The notes below the pieces were generated by a model. That model was not told the origin of the DNA. It searched no databases and saw nothing but the letters and a program-made list of their open reading frames with translations. A stretch of 64,000 bases of DNA from Zonotrichia leucophrys gambelii. Taxonomy: Eukaryota; Chordata; Aves; Passeriformes; Passerellidae. This document shows positions 23,280-36,000 of this stretch, in pieces (within the stretch, counting starts at the first letter, position 1; each line of letters opens with the position of its first letter). The stretch covers positions 6,345,038 through 6,409,037 of the forward strand of contig NC_088173.1 in the NCBI RefSeq assembly GCF_028769735.1, written 5' to 3'. The translations under genes were made by a program, and so were the position numbers.

Positions 23280-26200
23280 AATGTTAACCTTGTTTTGTCC
23301 TGACAAACACACCTATAGTGATCAGAATAGAAGACATTTTCAAATACCTTAAAAAGTGGATGAAAAGGCTAGAAGTTTGATTCCCCTCTTGTACTGATTC
23401 TATATTAGTCATCTTTTCCTGTTTATAGTGCTGCAAGTGTAGTGTTATAGTGTAAAGATTTTTCCCTCTGTTTCTCAACATTCCAGACCGTCTACTGTAG
23501 TAATTTTGCATGTATATAATTTTGTTAAAAAGTAAAGCACACTTACTGAAAATTATAGATGAAAGAATGTGGAATCCCTATGAAAAAATTTAATGATTTA
23601 ATGAAAATATTCAATATTTGCAAGGAGGGTTGTAGCAATGATTTTCTCCCCCCCTTTAATTTGTGTTTTTAATTGTTTTGTAAATTTTCCTTTGACTTGT
23701 CCATGTAAGTTGCAGTATATGCCTTCCAACTGATGAGCACAGAAACAACACACTGTTCCACAGCCAATCACACTTACTTACCTACAAACCTACTTAATTA
23801 GTCTATTAAAAATCACACAGGCTTTTTGGTCCTTCTCTGCCAAATGTAAATTCAGCTTGTACAGGGACAGGATCATGAAACATATTGCTGAGCACAAAGT
23901 GCTAACCTCAGTGTTGGAGCTGAAATTCTAACAGATGCATTCATTAATCTTCTGAAGTGTGTTGCCATGTTTGATTTCCCCTCTCCCTCTATGCAGTACA
24001 AGAATGAAACAACCTCCCAGAGTCTGTGTGAGATTTAAATAAGACTCCACCACAGTCAGGATGCCTTGCCCAATATTGAACACTTCCAGCTGAAGCCACT
24101 AGCTGCATAATTAGCTACCACCCATTAGTCTCCCTGACAGAGACTGCTGTGTGAATTCCTACTATCCTGGTTCATAAAATGGCCAAAGGACAAAAGAGTT
24201 TATTGGAAAATGAAGGGAGAATTGTAGGAATAGGCAGAGCTGGCTTGTTCTAGGTGGCTGACTTAGTAATTCTCTGAACCAAACCATCAAAGAGGAAGAT
24301 TATTCTGAAAATAAAAGGTAAGTTGCACAAGGCCTACTTGATTTTTCTAGTAGTCATGGGCTAGTTGCTAGAGGTTACCCCAAGATTATGTTCTTACTGA
24401 AATTATTACAAAAACATACCCCTTTTTTCTCTGTAACTCCATAAGCTCATATTATCCGTGAGTTAATGATTTTCATTTATTTCATGCAGATTCTTTAAAA
24501 TTTATCTCAGTTTTTCAGGTTTTTTTGGTGGTTTTTGACAGCAAAACATAGCAGTAGTTAGTTTCCTGTTTTTCTCTGCCATTTCCATAGTGCAGCTTTG
24601 ACTGGACTCTAGAAATCTATCTTGAAAAGCAATGTCCTGTCATGCAGCTTTCCCTATTTATATGTTTGCACATTCACATCAAGGGCACAGTAACTGCAAA
24701 TGTTTGTAACAATCCTATTATGTTTTGGAAAGATATTTGTCAACAGCATGTTCCATGCTGCTCTCTTTGTCAGATCAGTTGTTAAAGGCCATTTGAAGAA
24801 GTGATTTTAGTTCAATTCTGTGCCGACAAGATTCAATTTCACAGAATAAGCAGCACCATTATAACCGGTCTTGGCTTTGTGAGGAAGAGAAGGTCTGAAC
24901 TCTTCCCCACTTAATCAGCAGGATCCTGAAAAGCAGGGTAATCTTAAAAAAAAAAAGGAAGTGTTTTCAGCACCACACTCGTGTTTGAGTCAATAAAATG
25001 ATATCCTGGAACCTTTAGAAGAGAAGATCATTGATTAAACACATAATAAAGTGTGCAGGTGGGTTTTTCTTTTGAAGCATCATTTAATTAAATTAAGAGG
25101 AAAGTAGAGCAAGACAAACAAAAGGAGCTTACTTTTGGTACAGCATATAAATAAGTTGAGGAGCTTCTTGCAGCAGGATGTAGAAATTAAAAGTGGCTAT
25201 TGAAATTCCTAGAAGAAAATCTATTAAAAATGTATGTACCTGTACAATCTTTAAAAGTCCCTTAATGTCTTACCTGTGGAAGCTATCAGAAATTTTCATC
25301 ATGTCCTTCTTGTCTTAGCCCCTAGAGAAATGGCATTTGACATGCCTTGGAAGCATATATGTGATGACAGACCTTTGGTCTGACCTTAAAGACATGTTTT
25401 TTGGTCATAACATCTTAGAAAACCTGAAAAAGTAGTTTCTTAAATCAAGATATAACATTATTCAATAATTTAGCTAAGTATAATTACATCATTGGCAGTA
25501 AGATTTACTGTTATGGAGTTTCTTTCTAAAAATATAAACAAAAGTTATTAAAAATGATCAAAAATCTTATTCATTTATTTTTAAATTAATCTAAGTATGT
25601 ATATATTTACTAGAATTAGTATCTCCAAGTAAAACTAAGTTGTCCTTCATCTGCAAACATCTTTTGTGAAGAGATTCACATACAATTCAGATAAGGAGCA
25701 GACATCTAGTTATTTGCTATTTGTATGGAATATGTCTGGGAGAACTCTCTCTTTTTATGCTCAATCTTTCACCCATTGGCTGAGAAAGAGTTGAGTTAGT
25801 TACAATTAAGATGTACATATGAAAGAAAAATCATAGCTAATTTATTCTTTAAAACAAAGAGGACCATTATTTAATTTTGTGGTTTTGGTTTCTTCTTGTT
25901 TTTCTTTAGAATTATCATAACTGTTTCAGATATTTATTAAAAAATTAATGATGAAATGACAGATCTCTCATAATCAACAGAGAAAAAGTGAACCTGGGAA
26001 CTACCAAGTGCAATGAGCCAGCAGCACTGTGCTTCTCCTATAGATTAGTTGTTTCAAGACACATTTCATGTTATTTCATGGGCAGATTTATATTCCTCTT
26101 TCCTGTGGGCCTCAAGTATTTTTCTGTAGTTCCTCAGTATCCCAAAGGCTCATGTCTGAAATGTTTGTGCACTTTCTATGTTGGCAATTTGCAGTGTTTC

Positions 26201-29178
26201 TGCTAAGATGGAAAGTTCATTTTTGGGAGCCCTAAACTGAACAGGCACCTTGGGCAGGAGTTAGAAGTTAGATGACATTTGTGGAAGGCTATGTCCCATG
26301 TGGGTGTAGAAAAGGAGCTTGTGAAACCCTGTTCCCTTGTGGGTTTGTTAGAAAGCCTAAGGATGTGAAAGGAACCTGTCTTGCTCGCTCTTGGGTTTTG
26401 AATGCACCACGGCTATTCACAACTGTGGAAGGCCACAGCAGGATGCACAGGAGTTCAGGCAGATATTATCACCTGGGAAGTTATCAGTTGCAAACAGGGA
26501 CTCAATTTCGGTTTTGCATCAAAATGGCTGTTTTCAGTTAGGAGAATTGAAGAGCTGTAGGACTTTAAAATAAGGTGGTATTTGGAAATCAACCCCAAAT
26601 GTGAGGGTTTCAATTCAAAACACTATTCAATTTTTTGGTACACAGGGAGAGCCATAACCTGGCATGGGTGTGTGTGAGACTAAGAGACACTGGTTTATTA
26701 CTTCATCCCTTCATTATACCATAATTATGCATTATTAATAGTTATGCATCTCTACACATACTTGAAATATGCAAACTGAAATGAATGTGTTGGAGCTGTT
26801 CTGTCACATGTGTGAGTGTTCAACATGGTGTTGCTTAGGGCTAACTTATTCTGCATAGGAGTAAGTAAAACTCTCTCCAATTGAAAGGGAGTTTTTGTTT
26901 ACTTCTGACTTGTGCTTTTGCCTTTCAGTGTCTTTCAGCAGCACAATCAAGGCAGTTACCCATTAAATGTCAGATACAATAACTGAAAGTGTTCTTTTAA
27001 ACCCACTGAGGAGAATTTTAGCTTTAATATGAATATAGGCTGGGACTAAACTCACCTGTCTTTGTACAGCATATGCATCTAAAAAAGAGCTAATTGTAAT
27101 TTCCAACCCCTTCATTCAAAGTAGCTTCTGACTTGCTTAATTCTTTAGGGGTTATTTTGAGTGCAGATTGTATGAACCTTTTGCTCTGATCTCTTTTGTG
27201 TAGTGTTGCTTCCCCACTGATATAAACACTTTTCTCATGCCTGTCTGCCAGAGCCATCAAATATCTTTTGCAAATGAAACAATTGCCCAAGAACCAGTGG
27301 ATTGTCAGACCTATGAATGAATGGTGGGAACCTGATATGGCATCTAATGGGAATGTAATAAGGAAGCAAAATTACTCCTTCAGAGAGAGCTCTGCAGTTC
27401 CCAGAATAGAACAAAAGCTCTGTTAGCTGCTACCCAGCCAGACAGCACAGCTTTAGAGAGCAGACTCCAGGAGAATTTTTCTGTAGGCTCTGCAGGCAAT
27501 GCCTAAAACAAACAAATTTTATGGAGGTGTCAAGAGGTACACATGCGTAGCTAGAACTGATCCTTTCCTTTTTGTTAGCCTGCTAAATTTTAAGAACTTC
27601 ATCTGCAGCTGGGAAGTAGTTTCCCAGTCTAAGACACCATAAAATATAAAACTTAAAAACCAGAAACTATTTTCAAGCAATATTGCAAATACAGGTGTAT
27701 TCCATATTGACTTAATTTCTGGAGGCAAAGCAAAGTTCTAAAGCATTTCGTATTTTCACCATCTTTTCTCAAGCAGGAGTCACTTTAATCAATTCAATCT
27801 TACTTGAGGCACTGACTTATCTGTGTCCCTTCTCAGACACTATCTATCAATAAAAATACTTTCTCCAGATCTGTTATGCTACCTTTCAGATGTGACAGTG
27901 TATTTGTTGTGTCTTCTCCAGCTTCAGTGATTTCTAGTGATGTCTTCTGTCAGTTTTTTATGACAGGATCATAAGGAAAAGACCTAAATTTTCAGACATT
28001 CAAGTGTCATTCCTTTGGAATTGAAAGTTTGTGCTGAGGACATTTAGGCTGTGCACAAATGGCTCAGGAGATTATCTTCTGCCCTCATACTTTTGTGAGG
28101 AAGCTGAAACAGCAGAGCCCAGTAATAACAACTAACAGCAGAAAAACAGACAATTGGACTGATACAATCATTTACTTCTTGTGCTTTACTTTTGTTGCTG
28201 ATGGGTTAGGGAAGGGATTGTGAAAACAAGGTGCTAGACTGTATCCCAGATATTTATTGTTCTTTCTGTACGTAACAAGTTAAATTCCTTTGTTTAAATA
28301 ATACTCCCATGAAACACAGTAATAGGTGTACTTACCTTTAACAGTACCTGCACACATGAGAAAACTACGTCTAGCAAACAGAGGGAAAAACTGCAGTGCA
28401 GGTATATTTTCTCCTCGGCTTAGAGGAAGGGAAACAAGAGCATATTATTAAAGCAGCTTCATATTCGTTATTCTCAGGGCAGAGGATCAACACTAGAGAA
28501 TGCAGAAGTCAGTACAGTTTTAGAGCAGGTCAAGGAGCACAGGTTAAGGCCAGGGACAGCACTCAGCAGTGATTCTGTGTCTGTGCTTGTTTTGCTGCTC
28601 GAGTTACTGCAGAGGTTCCTGCAGTCCCCTCCTGCTCACCCCCTCACCTGACTGCCTTGTCGGGGAGAGACCTTGCTGCTGGTGTCACAAAGGTCTGTCG
28701 TGCATCTGAAAGGAAGATAAACAGTTCTCACTACCTTCTTCTGCCAACAGGACTTGAGGATTTAATTCCCCAAGAGTCATATAAACTCTGTCCTCAACAA
28801 TTCTTTTTCTCTTTGTTAATACTGGCAAATACTTGTGGCTATCAAAGGCCTGGAGATCACTGTATCTACAGTGAGTAAATACAGGAATTAATACTGACCT
28901 AAAGCAGCATTTTATTAGCTTGTAGCTTGAAAAGTGTTTACTTTGAAACAAACATTAAATATAGCATGCTGGTCCTCCTTCCAGAATGGCAGTTCAGGGT
29001 TTACCATGTCACACCTGTAGCCATGTGATGACCTGATCAGAGAGTTTCTTATGTTCAAAAGACTCATAAAATGCTGGAAATTAAGCAGAAACTATAAGAA
29101 AATGTTTTTAATTAAATAATAACTATGTAGAAAGTGGCTACATAAATGTTGAAATATATTTATGCAATAAATATTGAA
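23280..29178. other. AT-rich sequence without a recognised gene
   Basis: No element or exon recognised. The small frames at 25988-26206 and 26272-26541 lack domain features. A REST half-site-like TTCAGCACCAC lies at 24966-24976 without its second half. Confidence 0.5.
29173..29178. repeat. Target-site duplication, left copy (ATTGAA)
   Basis: Directly abuts the TG end of the solo LTR and is identical to 29560-29565. Confidence 0.9.
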
Positions 29179-29559
29179 TGTGATGGTGTGCACAGGGGTC
29201 TCATGTTAAGGGAATGGACAAGGATCTGACTCCATGTTTCAGAAAGCTTGATTTATTATTTTATAATATATATTACATTAAAGCTGTAATAAAAGAATAG
29301 AAGAAAGGATTTCCTCAGAAGGCTAGCTAAGAACAGAATAAGAAGGAATGATAACAAAGGTTTGTGGCTTGGCTCTCTGAACCAGCTGGGCTGTGATTGG
29401 CCATTAATTACAAGCATCTAACATGGGCCAATCAAAGATTTACCTGTTGCATTCCACAGCAGCAGGTAATCAATGTTTACATTTTTTTCCTTAGGCCTCT
29501 CAGCTTCTCAGGAGGAAAAATCCTAAGGAAAAGATTTTTCGTAAAAGATGTCTGTGACA
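29179..29559 (-). mobile_element. Solo LTR of a songbird endogenous retrovirus (TguLTR5-like), minus strand
   Basis: A complete 381-bp LTR. It starts TG at 29179 and ends CA at 29559, and both sides carry the same 6-bp target duplication, ATTGAA (29173-29178 and 29560-29565). Six bases is the usual duplication for class II (ERVK/beta-like) retroviruses. On the minus strand the element opens TGTCACAGACATC. It then has CCAAT-type boxes (ATTGG at 29396-29400 on plus, plus an inverted one at 29428-29432) and AATAAA (TTTATT at 29252-29257 on plus) about 75 bases before its 3' end. The matching duplication and lack of internal genes show that it arose by recombination between the two LTRs of a former provirus. 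The family name comes from recognising the LTR sequence, for example GATTTATTATTTTATAATAT on plus. No retroviral protein remains. Confidence 0.93.
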
Positions 29560-29565
29560 ATTGAA
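29560..29565. repeat. Target-site duplication, right copy (ATTGAA)
   Basis: Directly abuts the CA end of the solo LTR and is identical to 29173-29178. Confidence 0.9.
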
Positions 29566-30280
29566 TAAAAAAAACATTAAATTACAGTCCAATTTACATT
29601 GTTTTATCCAGGTGTAAAAAAAGAGCAATAATATTCAGCTATACAGTTTAGTTTCTTAAAAACAAAACTAAAAAGGGAAAGAAGTGAGGTTTTTTTTTGA
29701 TTTCCATGATCCTGAACATAAATGCATCTTCAAACATCAGGTTTACAGTGCTTGCTAAAGTTCAAGAAATCTGCATATTGGACCAAGTCATATACTGCTG
29801 AGTAAGAACACAAAAATAATTATTCAGAATGACAATATGTAATGCACTAGAGAAATAATATTGATAAACCAAAAAGATTTAGGATCAGAACCATTAAAAT
29901 GTCGTGTTGGACACTATGGAAGTCATGGAGTGATCTGTCTTTGTTTATTAGGCTCTCAGAAAGACATCAATCTGGTAGAGTACAGCTAAAATATTCCCCC
30001 ACGTGTCAAAACCATACGTGGTTAAAAGGGCAGCAGGAGGTGTGTGTGTGGACATAAATAGACCTTCCCACTGTGAAAACTGCTCTCCACTGGGTAGGGG
30101 TTTGTGCTGGGTGGATTGCAAACTCTTCTTCCCTGGAGGATAATGAATCTGTCACAGTATGTGATACTTCTTTGTTTTGTAGGAACAAACCAGATCTCTC
30201 TTCATACCTGATTCATGTCTTATAAAAATAAATGTTTCTCTTTTACTAGGAGTATTTTTCTCAAAACAATTTTGTCCTAA
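29566..30280. other. Spacer between solo LTR and CR1
   Basis: AT-rich, with no gene or repeat recognised. The minus-strand frame at 30006-30188 has no domain. Confidence 0.5.
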
Positions 30281-31290
30281 TTCATAGAATGATTCCATAG
30301 AATGCTTAGGGTTGAAATGAACTTAAAGAACATCTAGTTCCAGCACCCTGGCCCTGGACAGAAGCATCTTTTACCCAGACCAGGTTGACAAAACTCCATT
30401 CAGCCTGACCTTGAATAATTTCAGGGATGGGGCAACTTCAACTCCGGTTAACCTGGTCCAGTGCCTCATTCCCCTCACAGTAAAGAATTTCTTCCTAAGA
30501 TCTAAGCTAAACCTGTCCCATTTCAGTTCTGAAACCATTACCTCTTGTGCTGAGACTGTCTGCTCATATAAAATGTCCCTCTCCCTCATTTTTATAAAGT
30601 CCTTTGTGGTAGTAGGGGGGATTGAAGTTGATGAGAATGAAATTTGTCTGATCTTTCTTTATGTCGTCTTAAAATACTTAAAGGCTGGAAGGAGGACTCC
30701 TCAATGCCTTCTCTTCTTCAGGCTGAACAACCCCAGCTCTCTCAGCCTCTCTTTGTAGGAGAGGTGCTCCAACCCTCTTATCATCATTGTGGCTTACTCC
30801 ACATCTGCTCTAATGGGTCGGCATCTTTCTCGTTCTGAGCTGGATGAAGCACTCTGGGTGGGGTCCCCCCAAAGCAGAGCAGGGAGGGAGAATCATCCTC
30901 CTCACCCTGCTGGTCAGCCCACTCCTGGAGCGGCCCAGGATGCCTCTGGGCTGGGAGTGCACACTGGTGGGACACGGCCATGCTTCACCCACGAGAACCC
31001 CCAAGCCCTCTCTGCAGGGCTGCTCTCAAGGGTGTCTTGTTCTGGGCTCGTGTCTGGGATTGCCTGACCCAGAAGCAGGATGTTTCACTTGTACTTGTTA
31101 AACTTTGTGAGGTTCTTGTGAGCCTCTTCTCAAGGCTGTCCAAGTTCCTCTGTAAAACACCCTAAAAACATCCTGTTTTGTCACCTGCACTGCTCAGCTT
31201 TGTGTCATCTGCAAACTCACTGAGAGTGCCCTGGTCTCACTGTCTGTGTCATCGATGAAAATATTGAAGAGCACCAACCCCAAGACAAAG
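30281..31290 (-). mobile_element. CR1 LINE 3' region, about 1 kb, minus strand
   Basis: This is the longest CR1 3' fragment in the window. The plus strand opens with two copies of the reversed tail unit (TCATAGAATG, CCATAGAATG). It continues with GGGATGGGGCAACTTC-type 3' UTR, TAAAGAATTTCTTCCTAAGAT, the GGCTGAACAACCCCAGCTCT block, and a GC-richer upstream part reaching CTTTGTGTCATCTGCAAACT and ATGAAAATATTGAAGAGCAC. It stops near 31290. The cluster of open frames at 30371-31165 on both strands lies inside this repeat and is not a gene set. A stretch around 30610-30650 is diverged from the rest. Confidence 0.95.
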
Positions 31291-32612
31291 CTCATAATTC
31301 TGAGCAACAAAAATGCTTTCTGTATTTAACATCTAATTTAACATCTGCTATATTTCAAAAGGAGATTATTTTTTCTCTTTTACATTGTAGGACTCATGCA
31401 TACCTTCTGTACTCATGTAAGGGTTTAGTCTTCTCTGTTGTAGAATCTGAGTGTATACCTTTGTAAATACTTTCTTCAAGTATTGTTTTTCTGAAATAAA
31501 ACCTGCTTTAGTAGGAAGGCAACTCAGTGATGCATTCAAGTGCAAAATATCCACAACGAATCATGTATTGATAGCTACTGTAAGTGACAAATATTAAAAT
31601 TATGTGCAATTTTCAACATACTTCACTTAGAGTATATTTCAGATTTTAAAACAGAAACCTTGATGGATCAAAATATTACATATCTGAAGGGCAGTTCAAA
31701 GTCCCATGGGCAAAAGAATTGTTTATATTGTTAGCATACAGATCATGTTTGCAGTTAGAAAATTGTTTATGTTTTGTTGTATCTGGGTATTTTGAGTAGT
31801 AAACCTGTCCTTTCCTGAGGGTCGTGCAATAGGCTTGTTAGAATTAAACTTAAAAAGAGCATTTAGGTTTCTTTTAAAAAAAGAGTAAGCTAAGCAGACA
31901 ATGTATATTAATAATAGCTTAAGCATGTTGACACATGTAAGCACGTCACAACATGACAAAAATGTACATTTGGGAGACTAAAAATATTTGTCTGTTAAAT
32001 GTTCTGCTTGCTTTCTTATGAAAAAGCCGAGTGTGGTGTATTTGTCATGCGTATATCTGTGTATGTATGGTTTATGTAGCTATACTTTTCCATTTAATAA
32101 AATATTAGATCTTCAGCCACTGAGATTTAATTGAATATGTAATCACTTGCATCTCAGCAGGAATCAGAAAAAAGCCAGAGAATTAACATTGAAGTCAAGG
32201 AGATATTGAACACTTGAGAATATCAAAAAATCAGTCAAGTAGGGTCTCCAGATGACTGTGAATTGGGACATTTCTGTGATCAGAAAGAAATATCCCTGTT
32301 AAAGAAAAGAGGCATGGCATCAGATGATTCTTTAAACTTTGCTTTTAATAGCTTTCTAAAGCACTGTTTTGTAATAGGGTTAGCTTGAAATGTCTTTTTG
32401 AGGAAAAAAAAAAAGATAATTAACACAGATAAAGGCTTAGAGAGGCTTGTGCTGCAACTGTTGAAACTGAAGAAACAAATATCTAGTCATTCTCTAAGGT
32501 GGCCCAACAGAACAGGAAGTATTACATGGAAAATTTAGTTGGTATGGAAGATAAACAACAGTATTTAATTACTCAGCAGTTCTCTTTAAGAAATAATGAC
32601 AATACAATCAAA

Positions 32613-32660
32613 AATTTGTATGCATTAATTCCTTTGAATTTGTATGTGTTAATTCCTTTT
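32613..32660. repeat. 24-base tandem doublet
   Basis: The unit AATTTGTATGCATTAATTCC plus four bases is repeated once, head to tail, with two or three mismatches. Confidence 0.85.
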
Positions 32661-32946
32661 TCTGTTTTCAACTCCTTGCTTTCTTTTCATAGTTGTGATA
32701 TATGATGTCCACGGTTATTTTAGTATTCCCAAAGCATTTTCTACTTAGTGTCTTGGCAAAACATCATGATTTTGACCAGTTTGGCTGTTTTCTGAAATCT
32801 CAGCTCACAACAGATGGTGAGCCTCAACTGCTGCATGAAACAGGTAAAAACCCCAAACTTAAAAACCTATGACCCCTTAAAATATTGTTGGCAGTTTATC
32901 AAAGATGCTTTTCAGACAACAGGTATTCTTATCTTAATTTCTTTTT

Positions 32947-33000
32947 AATATTAGTGAATCTGTATATTCACTAATATTTTAATATTAGTGAATCTGTATA
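32947..33000. repeat. Inverted repeat with 13-bp arms plus a direct copy
   Basis: AATATTAGTGAAT at 32947-32959 is followed by a 6-base loop and its exact reverse complement at 32966-32978. The first 20 bases (arm, loop and one more) then recur exactly at 32981-33000. This looks like a local duplication by template switching. Confidence 0.9.
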
Positions 33001-36000
33001 TAATGGAAGTTGATTGCTGTTGACCAACATTGTTATCCTTTTGATTTTTATGGATTTTAATTCTTGTTCCAAATATATCCTCTGCAGCATAATGCACAAC
33101 ACCTTCTTGTAACTTGGAGGGTTGCAAGAGAGGTTTTGGGATAACTGGGGTTTTATTTTCTAAATAAATAAACAGATTAAATTTTCATGTTTTATAGAAT
33201 TTGTTTACTATATGGTACATGCAGGACTGGGACCAATGCAAGCACAATAGGCTGGAGAGAGCAGCAGATATAGGTTCAAGAGGTTGTAATTGGGATGGGT
33301 GTTTTGGATGAGTGATATGTTTACCCTTGGTGCAGCAGCAGTTCTTGGATGAGCTGCTTGAAGGCAGCCAGATTCATACTTTTTCTCTCAGCATTAATGA
33401 GATTAAATTGCTATCTATTTTGTTCCTTGGTGATGTAGAAAAGAAATTCAAACCTTGATTGCTCTGATAGTGGTTGGATGTGTGAAGGAGCTCTGACTAA
33501 TTATGAAGGAGTGGGATACACAGTGCAATTGTAGGGGGTACAGAGAGCTGCTGTTTGATGTTTTCACCCCTCGTAGGATTGCACCATGGGCTGTGCCTCT
33601 GGACCTTCTTCTGTTTTGTCCTCCTTACTGCATGTTCTTGCTTTTGTTACTCATGCTCTTTATCCTAGTCCTTTCACCAAGCTTCAGAACCTAGAAGTAA
33701 AACTCACCAAATGGACTGACTGATTGTCATAGATAACTTCTTTTTAAGGTGGCATTAAGACTTTGAATCCTGTAACTTTTAAAAATGTAGAGCTGAAAAA
33801 CCTGACAGTAAGCAGTCAACTAGGACATATTTCATCTGCTTTTTTCTTTTTCTTTTTTGTAATGTCAGAAAGGAAAGTTACATCTAATTACACCTTCAAG
33901 TATGAAAGCATTTAGCTGATTCATTTAATGAAAGCCTCTTAGAAATTTTGCATCATGTTCAGCAGGACTGTATGAGAAAAGTGTCAATATGTACTAACAT
34001 TTCCAAAGCAGAAGTTTTGCTTAGAAACTGGAGACAATCAGTTACCTATTTCAGTTTACAGACCCTTTAAAAGAGGGAGTGAAATCTCCTTAGCAAAACA
34101 GTGTTACAAAATAAATCACTGAAGTTTGAAAATAGTATAAATCTAGTTTTCTGTCTGCACTCTCTGCAATGTTCCTCTCTGAAAATCTTCAAAAGTACCT
34201 GAAGGGCTGAAAATTATACTAATTAAACCAAAATGTTACTAAAATTTGTGATTTTAGTAGAGTAAGTTATTTCTGGCCAGAAGTGACACTATACAATCTG
34301 AAAGCAAATAATGTTGACTTAGTTATAAAACCACACAAAAACCCTCAACAACAACAAAACCCCTAAAATATCTTGGTCCTCCTTCATGAAAACACTTTTA
34401 ACTGGTAACAGTTGGATCAATCATTCCTTTGTAGATATGGACAAATGAGTGGGTTGTGTTATATTTCTTGCTGAATAAAAAATCTAACTAGTACTATGTT
34501 CCTTAGAGGCACGTCAAACCATTCCTAGTAAAACTATGGGAATGCCAAGCAGTGGATATTTGGATAGGTCCTTCATTATCTTCCTAATGGTTTTCATTTC
34601 AATAACTGTAATCATAATTTAGTCAAATGATACTTAAAACAACCTGAGTAGCAAAGCAACATACCAAATAAAATCACCATTTGGTGGCAGGCTATGTGAC
34701 TCATGTGAATGCTGAGCACTACAGACAGTGTCAGGCTGGGTAAAGCTCACAAAGTTCATTCTGCTGTGGCCAATGTGAGCATGCACAAGCCAGTGGCATA
34801 TCCATGTAGCTGGGGATCTCTGTCACAGGAAGCTTTATGCACTGAAATCCCTACACGGAACCACCTGCTGTTTGCATGGCTGTACTTTATTCAGCAACAT
34901 AACATGAAATAACAGACACAACATAATACAACATAGCAACCTAGCCTTGAACAAGCACTCCAGCTGTCACTGAGAACATTCTTTGCCGTTGTTTGTGAGT
35001 GTGATGGCATCACCTTGCTCTGCTATAATCAGGACTGCAGTTGTGTAGGGTTTCTTGTAACAGCACTGTGAAAAAAATGATCAGCTACTGCCATTTTATG
35101 TGAATATAATGAAACAAAGTGAACAGGCCAAGCCTCAAATGAACTAACGTGCTCCCAGTGAACCTGCTTCTGATGCAGAAGGATCTGAAAGTGAATGTAG
35201 CCTTTAGGAACTCCATAAAATATTTATAGTATCTTGTTCTTTATTTATCAATGCCACCAGCAACAAAACACTGCTTCATTTTACAGAAGCTCCATTTATA
35301 TAGCACTGCATAAGAGAAGCAAGCAAAAGCCAATGAACAGAGAAATAACCCTGACTGGTAAAATGGGATTTGAACCATAAAGTGGACAAATGCAGCTCTG
35401 AAAACAATTCTAATCTTTGAGCTGAACCTATACATTATATATTTATATGCATGCACATGCCACTTATATCATGCTCTTACCCATTAGAAACAAATCTGGG
35501 TATGGTATTTTTGGTTTGATTCTTCTCATTGCTTGTGTAAAATAAGTGACTTCTGTTGGGATAAATTGTTTCACTATAAACCCTTTATGTAGAAAAAAAA
35601 AAGAATATTTAGAATTTCTGTCAGATCACAGTGGCCATCTGCATTTGCACATATCCAATCCCAATGGCTGGCAATAAAGAGCTCATTTAAAAGCATGAGG
35701 AGAAGGAAAAATGCTCATTCAGAAAATACTCAGTGTTGGCAAGTTTGTGAATACTAGAAATTTCAGACATGGCATTTGCATTTCAGTTTATTCATTTGAC
35801 CAAAGAGCACACAAAATTAAGGAAAATGGGAAGAATTTTTGTGTGTTGCTTTAATATTTAATTTAACTATTTAAAAAGAAAAATAAAAATGCGGCTGAAA
35901 TTAACTTCAAACCACAGAATAACTGTTGTGGATGGCCTTTGATGTTCTTGCTTAGCAGAGAAAGGATTCACTTCTGATTCCTCTGTACCTTTGCAGTACT

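Noticed and set aside
24966..24976. REST/NRSF half-site TTCAGCACCAC
   Set aside because: The second half of the site is absent, and an 11-base match is expected by chance at this scale.
30371..31165. Cluster of nine open frames suggesting a compact gene group
   Set aside because: All lie inside a single antisense CR1 3' region.
34678..34691. Possible CTCF site near GGTGGCAG
   Set aside because: It misses two core positions, including the central A.
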